A DNA stretch of 39,075 bases from NCBI GenBank assembly GCA_020432165.1, contig JAGQGU010000034.1:1-39075 (forward strand). Reading direction: 5' to 3'. The translations under genes were made by a program, and so were the position numbers. This DNA is from Thermomicrobiales bacterium (GTDB lineage Bacteria > Chloroflexota > Chloroflexia > Thermomicrobiales > UBA6265). Below are positions 8,739 to 16,324 of the stretch, piece by piece. Every line of letters starts with the position of its first letter. Position 1 is the stretch's first letter. A model generated the notes under the pieces. That model was given only the letters and a program-made list of their open reading frames with translations. It was not told the DNA's origin and ran no database searches.

Positions 8739-9662
8739 ATGCTGCACCCTGTTGCATCAGCACCATACTTCCACGTTGGCGGGCCGGAACCAACTGGCCC
8801 GCTCTACACTCACTGGTTGATCGATCCGGCAATAGCTGTATTGATCATGCTGATGACGGCTGGTTACTTTGCGGCTATCGGACCATTGAATCGACGCAAA
8901 CCCGGGAGTGAGAATCGACCGGTCAGCAATGCCCAGATCCGCTGGTTCCTGGCTGGCCAGGTACTTCTGCTGGTATCACTCGGTCCGCCTCTGGATGACT
9001 GGAGCTACTACTTCTTTAGTAGTGCCCATATGGTGCAGCACCTCTTGTTGATGTTTGCGGTGGTGCCGTGCTGGATCAAAGGTACACCTCCGTGGTTGAT
9101 CCAGCCACTGGTGCGGACAAAGGTAGGGCGAGTCGTTTTCAACATTCTGCCGAAGGCCCTCCCGGGGTTCCTGCTGGCCACCATGATTATCGTTTTGTGG
9201 CACTTCCCGGCATTCTATAATCTCACGCTGCAGAACCAGTTTATCCATGCCCTGCAGCACGCCTTCTTTATCCTGGCGGGTTTCCTCTTCTTCTGGCCGA
9301 TTATGAGCACGGTGCCGGAGTCGCCGCAGCTTAGCCCGTTGATGAAGTGTCTCTATCTCTTTTTGCAAACATTGCCGAGTGGTGCCGTGGGTGCGTTCAT
9401 CGTCTATGCAGCACCGGGGCTCTATCCGCACTACGCCAACGCCACCCAGCGGCCATTTGGCCTGAGTGTGGCGGAGGATCAGGTGCTGGGTGGCGCTATC
9501 ATGTGGGTGGGAATGAACGCCGTCTTCCTGACAATGATCACGGTGATTTTCCTGAAGTACGCCGCCGAGGAGGAAGCGAAGGACCGGGCGGCAATCAAGG
9601 CAGGTACGTTAAAGCAGCGTATCGCGCCGGTGAAGGATCCTACTGGCGCGCATACGGGCTGA
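8739..9662 (+). CDS. ctaG: CtaG-type cytochrome oxidase assembly membrane protein
   Basis: This is a 307-residue polytopic protein of the Bacillus-type CtaG (caa3_CtaG) family, needed for formation of active caa3 oxidase and unrelated to the Cox11-type CtaG. Family features are SAHMVQHLLLMFAVVPCW in the first third, LWHFPAFYN and ALQHAFFILAGFLFFWPIM in the middle, and about seven hydrophobic helices. Conserved histidines in HMVQH and ALQHA could bind metal. No good ribosome binding site precedes the ATG at 8739, so it may depend on readthrough from the 24-base-upstream coxD. Confidence 0.87.
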   Translation: MLHPVASAPYFHVGGPEPTGPLYTHWLIDPAIAVLIMLMTAGYFAAIGPLNRRKPGSENRPVSNAQIRWFLAGQVLLLVSLGPPLDDWSYYFFSSAHMVQHLLLMFAVVPCWIKGTPPWLIQPLVRTKVGRVVFNILPKALPGFLLATMIIVLWHFPAFYNLTLQNQFIHALQHAFFILAGFLFFWPIMSTVPESPQLSPLMKCLYLFLQTLPSGAVGAFIVYAAPGLYPHYANATQRPFGLSVAEDQVLGGAIMWVGMNAVFLTMITVIFLKYAAEEEAKDRAAIKAGTLKQRIAPVKDPTGAHTG

Positions 9663-9682
9663 TTGCGAAAGGATGGGCGGAC

Positions 9683-10111
9683 ATGGCAGTTCCAATTCAA
9701 ACGCCGCCACAACCTTCGTATTCCGAGAAGGCCTTGCGGCAGATGGAACACGAACGCCAGCTGTTTGAGGACGAAAAGTTCACCAGCTGGGGCATTATCT
9801 GGACGCTCTTTGCGTTCAAAATGGGTACAATCGGTATCATTCTGTACATGATGCGGAATGCAACCGGGGATCAGAAAACTGAGGCGACGGCATACCTTGT
9901 CTCCACCTCGGCAATCTGGATATTCGTACCGATTGTGGCATTGAGCGGGTTTGTGATGTGGCGCTTGCGTTTGCGCAACGCCCGCAAAAAGGCGCAACAG
10001 CTGCGCCAAAGCGAGTTCAGCGCGATTCATGCGCGCGATCTTGCACCATTGACGGAAGAGGAAAAGATGCGGCTGCGGCAAATTCCGCAGCTACCGGTGG
10101 ATGAACGTTAG
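9683..10111 (+). CDS. Unknown two-helix membrane protein of the cox operon
   Basis: This 142-residue protein begins MAVPIQ, has a charged N-terminal region (residues 12-35), two hydrophobic helices (about 36-55 and 73-95) and a long Arg/Lys/Glu-rich cytoplasmic tail, partly amphipathic (RKKAQQLRQSEF). I do not recognise a family. Its place 20 bases after ctaG, on the same strand and before the operon terminator, suggests a role in oxidase assembly or stability; this is inference from position only. A longer upstream ORF in the same frame overlaps ctaG and is rejected as the start. Confidence 0.72.
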   Translation: MAVPIQTPPQPSYSEKALRQMEHERQLFEDEKFTSWGIIWTLFAFKMGTIGIILYMMRNATGDQKTEATAYLVSTSAIWIFVPIVALSGFVMWRLRLRNARKKAQQLRQSEFSAIHARDLAPLTEEEKMRLRQIPQLPVDER

Positions 10112-10141
10112 TACGGATTGATCGACAAGAGGAGAGCTTGC

Positions 10142-10774
10142 ATGACCAGTTTCCGGCACAAATTCATTGATCCTATCGCGCTACCCATTACCGGGTTGCT
10201 TGTGGTGGGATTGCTTATCGTCTCCATCGGGAGCATTTTCCTGGGTGTGCACGAGCCTGGTATCAAGGACCGTATCGATCGCCCTGAACTGTGGGCTGGT
10301 ATGGGTATTCTCCTGGGTGTCATCGGGGTTATGGCATTCCTCGCATCGCGCCCGGCGGATTCTGGCTTCCTGGGTAAGGATGTTGCTATCGGTGCCAACG
10401 GCATCTGGGACGGGGCTCTGCCTCCGGTCGATCCGCGGGCGAAGTACGGTGAGCCGGGCTCGTTGAAGGATATCTCCGAGGGATACACCGTCTATGCCGC
10501 CAGTGGCGCACTCGCTGTTGTGAATGGCGTGCTGCCAGCCGGTGTCGATTATGGCCGCCGCTTCAGTGGCATGATCTATGCCCAGGGTATCAAGAGCGCA
10601 GCCAAGGAGATGTGGATCCCATTCGAGGCTGTTACGGCAGTGTATCCGGAAGGGAAGGCCGCGTTCCTCGCCATTCAGGGCGACGAGGCGGAATCCCTCG
10701 GCTGGACTGCGCCACCGCAGGGCATGACCCGCGGTGCCAACAAGCACCTCTCCGCCGCCGACAAGGTGAAGTAA
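10142..10774 (+). CDS. Unknown membrane-anchored protein, last gene of the cox operon
   Basis: This 210-residue protein begins MTSFRH after GAGGAG. It has two hydrophobic helices (about residues 14-36 and 51-70) followed by a soluble domain of about 135 residues that contains a Gly/Ala-rich segment, three Trp and one aromatic pair. No cysteines or histidine clusters suggest heme or copper binding. I do not recognise a family. It lies 30 bases after the preceding gene and ends 15 bases before a strong terminator, so it belongs to the oxidase transcript. Confidence 0.72.
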   Translation: MTSFRHKFIDPIALPITGLLVVGLLIVSIGSIFLGVHEPGIKDRIDRPELWAGMGILLGVIGVMAFLASRPADSGFLGKDVAIGANGIWDGALPPVDPRAKYGEPGSLKDISEGYTVYAASGALAVVNGVLPAGVDYGRRFSGMIYAQGIKSAAKEMWIPFEAVTAVYPEGKAAFLAIQGDEAESLGWTAPPQGMTRGANKHLSAADKVK

Positions 10775-10789
10775 GCTGATGCAGACGTA

Positions 10790-10817
10790 AGCCCCGGATC
10801 AAAAATCCGGGGCTTTT
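10790..10817 (+). terminator. Rho-independent terminator of the cox operon
   Basis: A perfect 10 bp stem, AGCCCCGGAT with ATCCGGGGCT (10790-10799 with 10805-10814), has a CAAAA loop and is followed by TTTTC. It sits 15 bases after the stop of the last operon gene. Confidence 0.9.
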
Positions 10818-10880
10818 CGTTGATGGTCATACCAGGGCGATAACACTCATCTGCTATGGTGATTCCATGGAGGTGACCAC

Positions 10881-11981
10881 GTGATCCATCCCGAACTGCT
10901 TCTCGCTGGACCACGCGGCCGACGGCTTTTGCTCGAATATGCGCTGATATCAGACAACGCTGCGATGACGGAGTACGACGAAGCATCGTTCATCGCGGCA
11001 ATGAGCAAAGCGTCTTACAACCTCGATCCGGGCAGAGGGACATCTCGCGTCATCCTGAGCTTCTCCGATGCAGAGTATGTGGTGCCGGATGTCTCTCCCG
11101 AGGAGGTGGCGAGGCGTCTGGCTAACGTGCATCTTCTCCCGGTTACATCAGTCTCACTACGCACAGCACTTGCACGGGCGGTGGATAACGCTCGCTATTG
11201 GCAGGAGCCAGATGGCGAGGATAACCTGGCGGCCACACCACCAATGCTCTCTGGCCTGCGCCGTGTCGCCGATCACATTGCTGCATCTACTCAGGTAGCA
11301 TGGTGGACTGATCCGTTTCAGCCCAATGATCAATGGTCTATCCGCTGGTTTCCTGATCGTTATGCACCGGAGTTGGCAGATGCATCCTGGCTGGCACGCT
11401 GGCGAGAAGAGGAGATTGCCCAGGAGGAGCGATCCCAACGTGAGCGACCGTCCGATCCGACCGCGAACTGGTCGGGTACCTGGTGGTCGATTCCTCCCTA
11501 TACACTCGCGCACACCTCGCGGACATTGAGCGATGGTTCGCCAGCCGGAGTGTGGTTTGTAGAGGATCAAGCTGGTCACGAACAGGCGGCGGCTCATCCG
11601 GTCATCGTCCCGAAGTGCCGCATTTGTGAGATCGAAAGTGCTGAGGCCTGGGTCGATCTCTGCCAACGATATCCGCTTGATGTTACCTGGGGAAAGCGCC
11701 ACGACTGGTATCGCACCACCGGTCGTATTGGCCGGTGGGTGATGCCGGATTGGTCAGCCGTGGCCCGGGAATATGATGGTGTGCATCTCACGGTTATGGG
11801 TTATCTATCTGCCGCTGGTGTCGCTATTCCTGTGGACGACACGGCCAGCGTCATCGCTGGCTGGAATCCAGACGAAACCTGGTGGCTGACAAATACCATC
11901 TCGTTTGGTGAGCCGGTGGTGTGGGCACTGCATCGGTCTGAGGGTGAAGATGCGTGGGAACGATTGGAGTATCGCGAATAG
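10881..11981 (+). CDS. Hypothetical protein, Trp-rich
   Basis: This 366-residue protein starts at a GTG preceded by GGAGGTGA. It has no signal peptide or membrane helix. It is rich in Trp (about 20), with repeated WxxP/WW motifs in the middle and C-terminal parts, and has a pair of cysteines (KCRICEIES, about residues 247-255) that might bind metal. The N-terminal third mentions rather regular helical segments. I do not recognise a family. A single-gene transcript is likely: a terminator lies upstream and a convergent toxin gene downstream. Confidence 0.7.
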   Translation: MIHPELLLAGPRGRRLLLEYALISDNAAMTEYDEASFIAAMSKASYNLDPGRGTSRVILSFSDAEYVVPDVSPEEVARRLANVHLLPVTSVSLRTALARAVDNARYWQEPDGEDNLAATPPMLSGLRRVADHIAASTQVAWWTDPFQPNDQWSIRWFPDRYAPELADASWLARWREEEIAQEERSQRERPSDPTANWSGTWWSIPPYTLAHTSRTLSDGSPAGVWFVEDQAGHEQAAAHPVIVPKCRICEIESAEAWVDLCQRYPLDVTWGKRHDWYRTTGRIGRWVMPDWSAVAREYDGVHLTVMGYLSAAGVAIPVDDTASVIAGWNPDETWWLTNTISFGEPVVWALHRSEGEDAWERLEYRE

Positions 11982-12042
11982 CGAAGACACAAGAATTCGA
12001 TAGGTGCTGCCTGCGAATTGATTGTGCCGATAGCAATGTTTA

Positions 12043-12354
12043 TCAGTCGAACTCTAGTGACTCGAGCCTACGCTGCGCTTCCTTGTATAGGTTTTCTCTG
12101 GCAGCTATGAGGAAAACCAGACAGACCGTCTGATCCTTTGTAATCACGTAGATGGCGCGGTATTGACCTCCACCCTTGAGTGAGAAATGGAGAGAACGAG
12201 CATCGCGGAGTTCCCCCTTTAGGATTTCTCCCCGAAGTGGGTCAGTTTCGAGAACAGAAATCTGTTGCAATACGTTGGCAAGGTCATGTCGGAGCTTCTT
12301 GAGGTCCTTTTCCGCTCGTGGCGTAAGCTGTACGTCATATTTGGGAGTGGTCAT
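12043..12354 (-). CDS. RelE/ParE-family toxin
   Basis: This 103-residue protein matches the RelE/ParE superfamily: a basic N-terminal helix pair (TPRAEKDLKKLRHD), then the beta-sheet with GELRDARSLHFSLK and QYRAIYVI, and a C-terminal VFLIAARENLY segment. RelE-type members cut mRNA at the ribosome; ParE-type members poison gyrase. Which applies is not decidable by eye. Its ATG overlaps the antitoxin stop codon (ATGA), the typical order of antitoxin then toxin. Length and motifs look intact. Confidence 0.85.
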   Translation of the reverse strand: MTTPKYDVQLTPRAEKDLKKLRHDLANVLQQISVLETDPLRGEILKGELRDARSLHFSLKGGGQYRAIYVITKDQTVCLVFLIAARENLYKEAQRRLESLEFD

Positions 12355-12590
12355 TCCAACTCAATGCCTTCGCTCTTGGCAAAGTCACGAAGAGAAACAG
12401 TGTTTCCAGCTTCATACTCATCAATTGCTTCATCAATCAGTGCGTCGAAAGGATTCACAACCTTGGCGATTCGTAGCACTTGAGTACTAGTGTCAAAAAC
12501 AATGACATCACCAGGTTCGAGTCCAAGCTTTTCACGCACGGTGGTGGGGATCGCCAACCTACCCTTATCGTCAATTTTGCCGGTAACCAT
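12351..12590 (-). CDS. AbrB/MazE-family antitoxin
   Basis: This 79-residue protein starts at 12590, with AAAGGAG six bases upstream. The N-terminal half (MVTGKIDDKGRLAIPTTVR, then EKLGLEPGDVIVF) is the SpoVT/AbrB swapped-hairpin DNA-binding domain; the acidic C-terminal half (DALIDEAIDEYEAGNTV) would bind and neutralise the toxin. It is translationally coupled to the RelE-type gene. A 19 bp palindrome just upstream is a likely autoregulatory operator. Confidence 0.85.
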   Translation of the reverse strand: MVTGKIDDKGRLAIPTTVREKLGLEPGDVIVFDTSTQVLRIAKVVNPFDALIDEAIDEYEAGNTVSLRDFAKSEGIELE

Positions 12591-12605
12591 AGTAGACTCC
12601 TTTTG

Positions 12606-12624
12606 AAGTGGGATTATCCCACTT
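12606..12624 (-). promoter_or_regulatory. Palindromic operator of the toxin-antitoxin operon
   Basis: AAGTGGGA (12606-12613), TTA, TCCCACTT (12617-12624) is a perfect 8 bp inverted repeat ending 16 bases before the antitoxin ATG. On the minus strand the centre reads GATAAT, a -10-like sequence. Binding of the AbrB-type antitoxin or the antitoxin-toxin complex here would block transcription. Confidence 0.6.
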
Positions 12625-12655
12625 GCGACAGTATGAGGCCTGATTTGGCTCGGCG

Positions 12656-13672
12656 TCAATAAGTCGCATTCTCCGGCTCGGTTGCGAGCAGCAGAGCATA
12701 CGCTGCGACCCAGTGGCTGACCATATAGTGTGATCCCGTCACGACATCGATTGATGCATCGATATGCGCCGCACGCAATCTCTGCAATTCTTCCCGTCGA
12801 TTTGGCACCACCGCGGCGAGTTCGCCCAATGCCCAGGCTCGGCTCAGATTCAATCCATGCAAATGCGCCAATTGCCCATCGCTCTCATCGCTGATGATGG
12901 CTGGCACCAGCCAGTGCGCACCGGGAGTCGGCAGAAAGCTCTGAATCCAGGTTCCGAACTCGTCCCCGGTCATCACCCGTTGCATCAGCACCGCCTCGCA
13001 GAGACCGGCGCTGAGGAAATCGGCACCGCTTGGCTCATAACTAAAGGGATAGTGCACATCATCCAGGAACCAGAAACGGGCACGATCGGCGAAGAGCGCT
13101 GCCAAATCCGGATGATTACTGCTCACTTCCGGCCACGATAGCGTCAAGGCGAATGCTGTGTTGGTGTGCATGCCGATTCGTTGCGCATAGGTCAGTTTGG
13201 GTAGCCACTGCGAGAAGTTGGCAACAACCTGCTGCGAGAGCGGACGTAGCGTCTCACTCCACCGTCGGGCTTCCGGGGACATCCCGCGCCCGAGCTCATG
13301 CTGCAGTTGTAGCAACCAGCCCCAGCCATACGGACGTTCGAACCCGGGGTGATCTGCGATGAACCTCGCTTCCTGGGCGATATTCGTGGGGGTCAACAGC
13401 TCGTTGATGATAGCGACGGCTTCATTCTCGGCTGGAAGACCAGGGAAGAGCCGCATAATGCGGGCGGCTACCCAATACATCTCGACACAGCTATGCCAAT
13501 CAAGCGAACCGAAGAAGGTTGGGTGGCTTTCCCGGTGCATCACGTAGTCGTTGGCGGATTCCGCCACGATCCATGGCAGGTGCGGATACTCCTGCTGGAT
13601 ATTCTCGACTGCCTGGGTGAGCCAATCGTTGGCGATCTCTGGTGTAAGGACAAAGTCAGGTGTGTGGTTCAT
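12656..13672 (-). CDS. DUF2891 family protein
   Basis: This 338-residue protein carries the motifs of the DUF2891 family: HPTFFGSLDWHSCVEMYW near residues 51-68, YEPSGADFLSAGLCEA near 210-225, DGQLAHLHGLNLSRAW near 266-281 and a C-terminal GSHYMVSHWVAAYALLLA. The repeated helix pattern suggests an alpha/alpha barrel, as in glycan-active enzymes, but the family has no established reaction. The ATG has GGAG about 9 bases upstream. It is divergent from the kinase-like gene at 13839. Confidence 0.85.
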   Translation of the reverse strand: MNHTPDFVLTPEIANDWLTQAVENIQQEYPHLPWIVAESANDYVMHRESHPTFFGSLDWHSCVEMYWVAARIMRLFPGLPAENEAVAIINELLTPTNIAQEARFIADHPGFERPYGWGWLLQLQHELGRGMSPEARRWSETLRPLSQQVVANFSQWLPKLTYAQRIGMHTNTAFALTLSWPEVSSNHPDLAALFADRARFWFLDDVHYPFSYEPSGADFLSAGLCEAVLMQRVMTGDEFGTWIQSFLPTPGAHWLVPAIISDESDGQLAHLHGLNLSRAWALGELAAVVPNRREELQRLRAAHIDASIDVVTGSHYMVSHWVAAYALLLATEPENATY

Positions 13673-13838
13673 GGTTGATCTCCGGGGCCGTGGTGTGAAA
13701 AGACATCATGCTCAATCATATGTGCGATCAGGCCCGTCTTCACCATACCAATCCAACATCGCGGTCGTATGGCGGGTAACGGGAAAATCACTCTTCCGCC
13801 TGTATCATTGCGACAGTTCTGTGGAGCGAGGCACGATT

Positions 13839-14381
13839 ATGACGAACGAACAACAGCGCGCAATTGTCATTACGGGTCCCGTTGGTGCCGGTAAAACCAG
13901 CACCATGTGGGCGCTGGCCGATCTTCTGCAGGCGCATGATCTCTCCTGTGCCGGGATCGATATGGATACGCTGCGCCGCTATCATCCGCAACCGTCGGAT
14001 GATCCTTTCGGGAATCGACTCGGGCGCAAGCATCTCGCCTTTATGGCTGCCAGCTACTTCGGGGCTGGGATCGAGCGCGTGATTCTTGCAGATGTTGTGG
14101 AAACCACTGACGATCGTGAAGCCCTCGCGTTAGCGATGGGCGATCCTGGCTTGATCGTGGTGCGACTGCGGGTACCGATGGACACCTTGCGCCAACGTCT
14201 TCACGGGCGCGAATCAGCAGAGCGTTTGCCATGGTATCTCAATCGTGCCGTTGAGCTCGAGGAGATTTTGGATGCGAACGCCATCGGCGATCTGATCGTG
14301 GAAGTCACCGAACAGCCGCCGCACCACGTCGCCCATGAGATCGCAGCCAGATTAGGACTCATTGACTTCACGGCAACCTGA
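13839..14381 (+). CDS. P-loop kinase-like ATPase
   Basis: This 180-residue protein starts at 13839 with a GGAG-containing sequence 13-16 bases upstream. Residues 13-20 (GPVGAGKT) form a Walker A motif. An ILADVVE strand (about 78-84) and an Arg-rich LRQRLHGRESAERLPWY region (about 115-131) resemble the lid of small-molecule kinases such as shikimate, gluconate or adenylylsulfate kinases. The substrate is not identifiable. A longer in-frame upstream extension overlaps the divergent gene and is unlikely. Confidence 0.7.
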   Translation: MTNEQQRAIVITGPVGAGKTSTMWALADLLQAHDLSCAGIDMDTLRRYHPQPSDDPFGNRLGRKHLAFMAASYFGAGIERVILADVVETTDDREALALAMGDPGLIVVRLRVPMDTLRQRLHGRESAERLPWYLNRAVELEEILDANAIGDLIVEVTEQPPHHVAHEIAARLGLIDFTAT

Positions 14382-14401
14382 TATTCCGTTCTGGCACTCT
14401 G

Positions 14402-14407
14402 TACACT
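14402..14407 (+). promoter_or_regulatory. Possible -10 box of a leaderless gene
   Basis: TACACT lies seven bases before the TetR gene's ATG at 14415, and no ribosome binding site is visible. If it is the -10 element, the transcript would begin at or next to the start codon. The upstream -35 (GATATT at 17 bases) is poor, so this is tentative. Confidence 0.25.
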
Positions 14408-14414
14408 CTGCATC

Positions 14415-15017
14415 ATGAATAATCAGGGTGCTACCAACAAGCACGATGCCATTGCCGATGCCGTTCTCTCGCTGGCAGCGAGGAAGGGGCTGGAATATGT
14501 GAGCCTGCGCCATGTCGCGATCGAGGCTGGCGTTTCCATGGGGCAAATCCAGTACTACTTCGGTACCACCGCTGACTTGCTCCACTTCTCGATCAAACGC
14601 ATGATCGATCAGCTGGGTGTGCTGGTGGCGGCGCGGGCGGCATCCTGGGAGGAGCAGGACGATCCGCTCGATCCCCTCTTTGCCCTGGTGCACGCGCTGA
14701 TTACCGACGATCCGGAGATCTGCCGGATCATGAATGTTCTGGGACAGTACGAGGCGCGTCTGACCAACGATGACCGCATCGGCGGATTGCTCGCGCGCAA
14801 CGATCCGAATCTGCAGGCGTACACCGTTGCGATCTTCGCCGGCGCAGTCGAGGCCGGTGTATTACCGGAAAGCGTCGATCCCGTGATGGAAGCGCAGATC
14901 TATTGGGTTCTGCTGGGATCGCTTTCGGTGGAGATTGCGCTGGGGTCCAGCACCGTCGCTCGTGGACTGGAGTTGATGACCTATCACCTCACGCGGTTAC
15001 GATTGCTACACTCGTAG
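14415..15017 (+). CDS. TetR/AcrR-family transcriptional regulator
   Basis: This 200-residue protein has the N-terminal TetR helix-turn-helix: an IADAVLSLAARKGLEYVSLR helix pair, then HVAIEAGVSMGQIQYYFG (about residues 35-52), the recognition helix ending in YYF. The C-terminal ligand-binding part resembles the BetI-like type. No neighbouring target is obvious: it follows the kinase-like gene by 33 bases and converges on ArsR with a 12-base overlap of the two 3' ends. Confidence 0.9.
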   Translation: MNNQGATNKHDAIADAVLSLAARKGLEYVSLRHVAIEAGVSMGQIQYYFGTTADLLHFSIKRMIDQLGVLVAARAASWEEQDDPLDPLFALVHALITDDPEICRIMNVLGQYEARLTNDDRIGGLLARNDPNLQAYTVAIFAGAVEAGVLPESVDPVMEAQIYWVLLGSLSVEIALGSSTVARGLELMTYHLTRLRLLHS

Positions 15018-15347
15018 GAGCGGTGCTCCCAACAGATCACGAATCTGGGCCAGTCGTTCTGGTACAAGCGTGAAGAACGCCCATTTGCCCCGTTGCTCAC
15101 GCGTGAGCAATCCCGCCTCGGTGAGACGCTTCAGATGATGGGATGCGGTCGGCTGGCCGATCCCCAATCGTTCAGGAAACTCGCAGGCGCAAACATCCGC
15201 GCCACCCAACTCCACAATGATCGAGATGATACGCAAACGCATTGGCTCGGCCACGGCCTTCAGCAGTGCCGCGATCGCTTCGGCATCGTCGGCAGTGAGG
15301 ACGTTCAGTGGACGTGTTTGGTCGATACAATCGCAGGGCTCGTTCAT
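15006..15347 (-). CDS. arsR: ArsR-family arsenite-responsive repressor
   Basis: This is a winged-helix repressor with an ArsR-type metal site: the DVCACEF segment contains the paired cysteines expected at the DNA-recognition helix, followed by GIGQPTASHHLKRLTEAGLL and the wing RGKWAFFTL. It should release DNA when arsenite binds. I place the start at MNEPCDC (15347, 113 residues), six bases after an extended -10-like TGCGATACT on the minus strand, which suggests a leaderless transcript; an upstream ATG at 15377 would add ten residues. The MNEPCDC region adds two more cysteines. It is divergent from arsM. Confidence 0.87.
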   Translation of the reverse strand: MNEPCDCIDQTRPLNVLTADDAEAIAALLKAVAEPMRLRIISIIVELGGADVCACEFPERLGIGQPTASHHLKRLTEAGLLTREQRGKWAFFTLVPERLAQIRDLLGAPLLRV

Positions 15348-15366
15348 GACCATAGTATCGCACATA

Positions 15367-15395
15367 TTGACAGGCATCGATGCGTTTGTTATGCT
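15367..15395 (+). promoter_or_regulatory. Promoter of the arsM operon
   Basis: TTGACA (15367-15372) and TATGCT (15390-15395) are separated by 17 bases, close to the sigma-70 consensus. Transcription would start near 15402, leaving a leader of about 40 bases with GAGGAG before arsM. Confidence 0.65.
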
Positions 15396-15402
15396 CGGAT
15401 TG

Positions 15403-15420
15403 TATTGATGAGTATCGATA
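15403..15420. promoter_or_regulatory. Candidate ArsR operator
   Basis: TATTGAT, GAGT, ATCGATA forms a dyad with six of seven arm positions paired. It lies at the predicted arsM transcription start, where bound ArsR would block the polymerase. It falls between the divergent arsR and arsM genes. Confidence 0.45.
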
Positions 15421-15441
15421 TGAAATGAAGAGGAGCAGACG

Positions 15442-16320
15442 ATGACTGATCTGGATCAACGCACACTCGCGGCCGTTCGCGATCGCTATGCCAATGCCGC
15501 TACCAGGGTGCTCACCATGGCTGAACCCGCATGCTGCGGCCCGGATTGTTGCTCGGATAGTGCTGCCAATACCTCCGATCCAATCACCGGCAATCTCTAT
15601 TCGGCAGATGAGTCGGCCCAAATCACGATTCGCGCACTGGAAGCATCGCTTGGGTGTGGGAATCCCACCGCGCTGGCGAAGTTGAATCCTGGCGAGAAAG
15701 TGCTCGATCTCGGCAGCGGTGGCGGTATCGATGTCCTGCTGAGCGCGTTACGTGTCGGACCCACTGGTCATGCATACGGTGTGGATATGACCGATGAGAT
15801 GTTGGCCCTGGCCGAGCAAAACCGGCAGGCCCAGGGTGTGAGCAATGTCACCTTCCTGAAAGGACGCATTGAGGACATCCCATTGCCGAATGAGACGGTT
15901 GATGTCGTCATCTCGAACTGCGTGATTAATCTGGCGGTGGAGAAAGAGCCGGTATTGCGCGAAGCATTCCGTGTGCTCAAGCCTGGTGGACGCTTCGCCG
16001 TCAGCGATGTCGTCACCCAGGGTGCCTTGCCGGAAGATCTTCGCAACGATATGGAAGCATGGATCGGTTGTATCGCCGGGGCATTGGAAGAGCAGGAATT
16101 CCGTCGCCTTTTGGCTGAGGTTGGCTTTGAGGATATCGATATTCAGGTGACACGCGTTTACGATCCGCGGGAGTTGGCCAACGCTGCTGATGGTGAGCAG
16201 GCGTGCTGCTCTGGTGGTCGGGGCAGACCGGTCGCGTGGGATGGTTCCGCCTGGGATCGCTTCGAGCAGAGTGGCGGCAAAATGGTGAGCGCCTTCGTCC
16301 GTGCCACCAGGCCCGCATAA
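15442..16320 (+). CDS. arsM: Arsenite S-adenosylmethionine methyltransferase
   Basis: This enzyme methylates arsenite with SAM. It has 292 residues. The SAM motif LDLGSGGG is at about 88-95. Three catalytic cysteines match the family pattern: C72 (LGCGNP), C160 (ISNCVINL) and C210 (WIGCIAGAL). Additional Cys pairs occur near the N-terminus (ACCGPDCC, about 30-37) and C-terminus (ACCSGG). GAGGAG precedes the ATG. It starts the arsM-ACR3-small protein-metallophosphoesterase unit. Confidence 0.95.
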   Translation: MTDLDQRTLAAVRDRYANAATRVLTMAEPACCGPDCCSDSAANTSDPITGNLYSADESAQITIRALEASLGCGNPTALAKLNPGEKVLDLGSGGGIDVLLSALRVGPTGHAYGVDMTDEMLALAEQNRQAQGVSNVTFLKGRIEDIPLPNETVDVVISNCVINLAVEKEPVLREAFRVLKPGGRFAVSDVVTQGALPEDLRNDMEAWIGCIAGALEEQEFRRLLAEVGFEDIDIQVTRVYDPRELANAADGEQACCSGGRGRPVAWDGSAWDRFEQSGGKMVSAFVRATRPA

Positions 16321-16324
16321 AACA

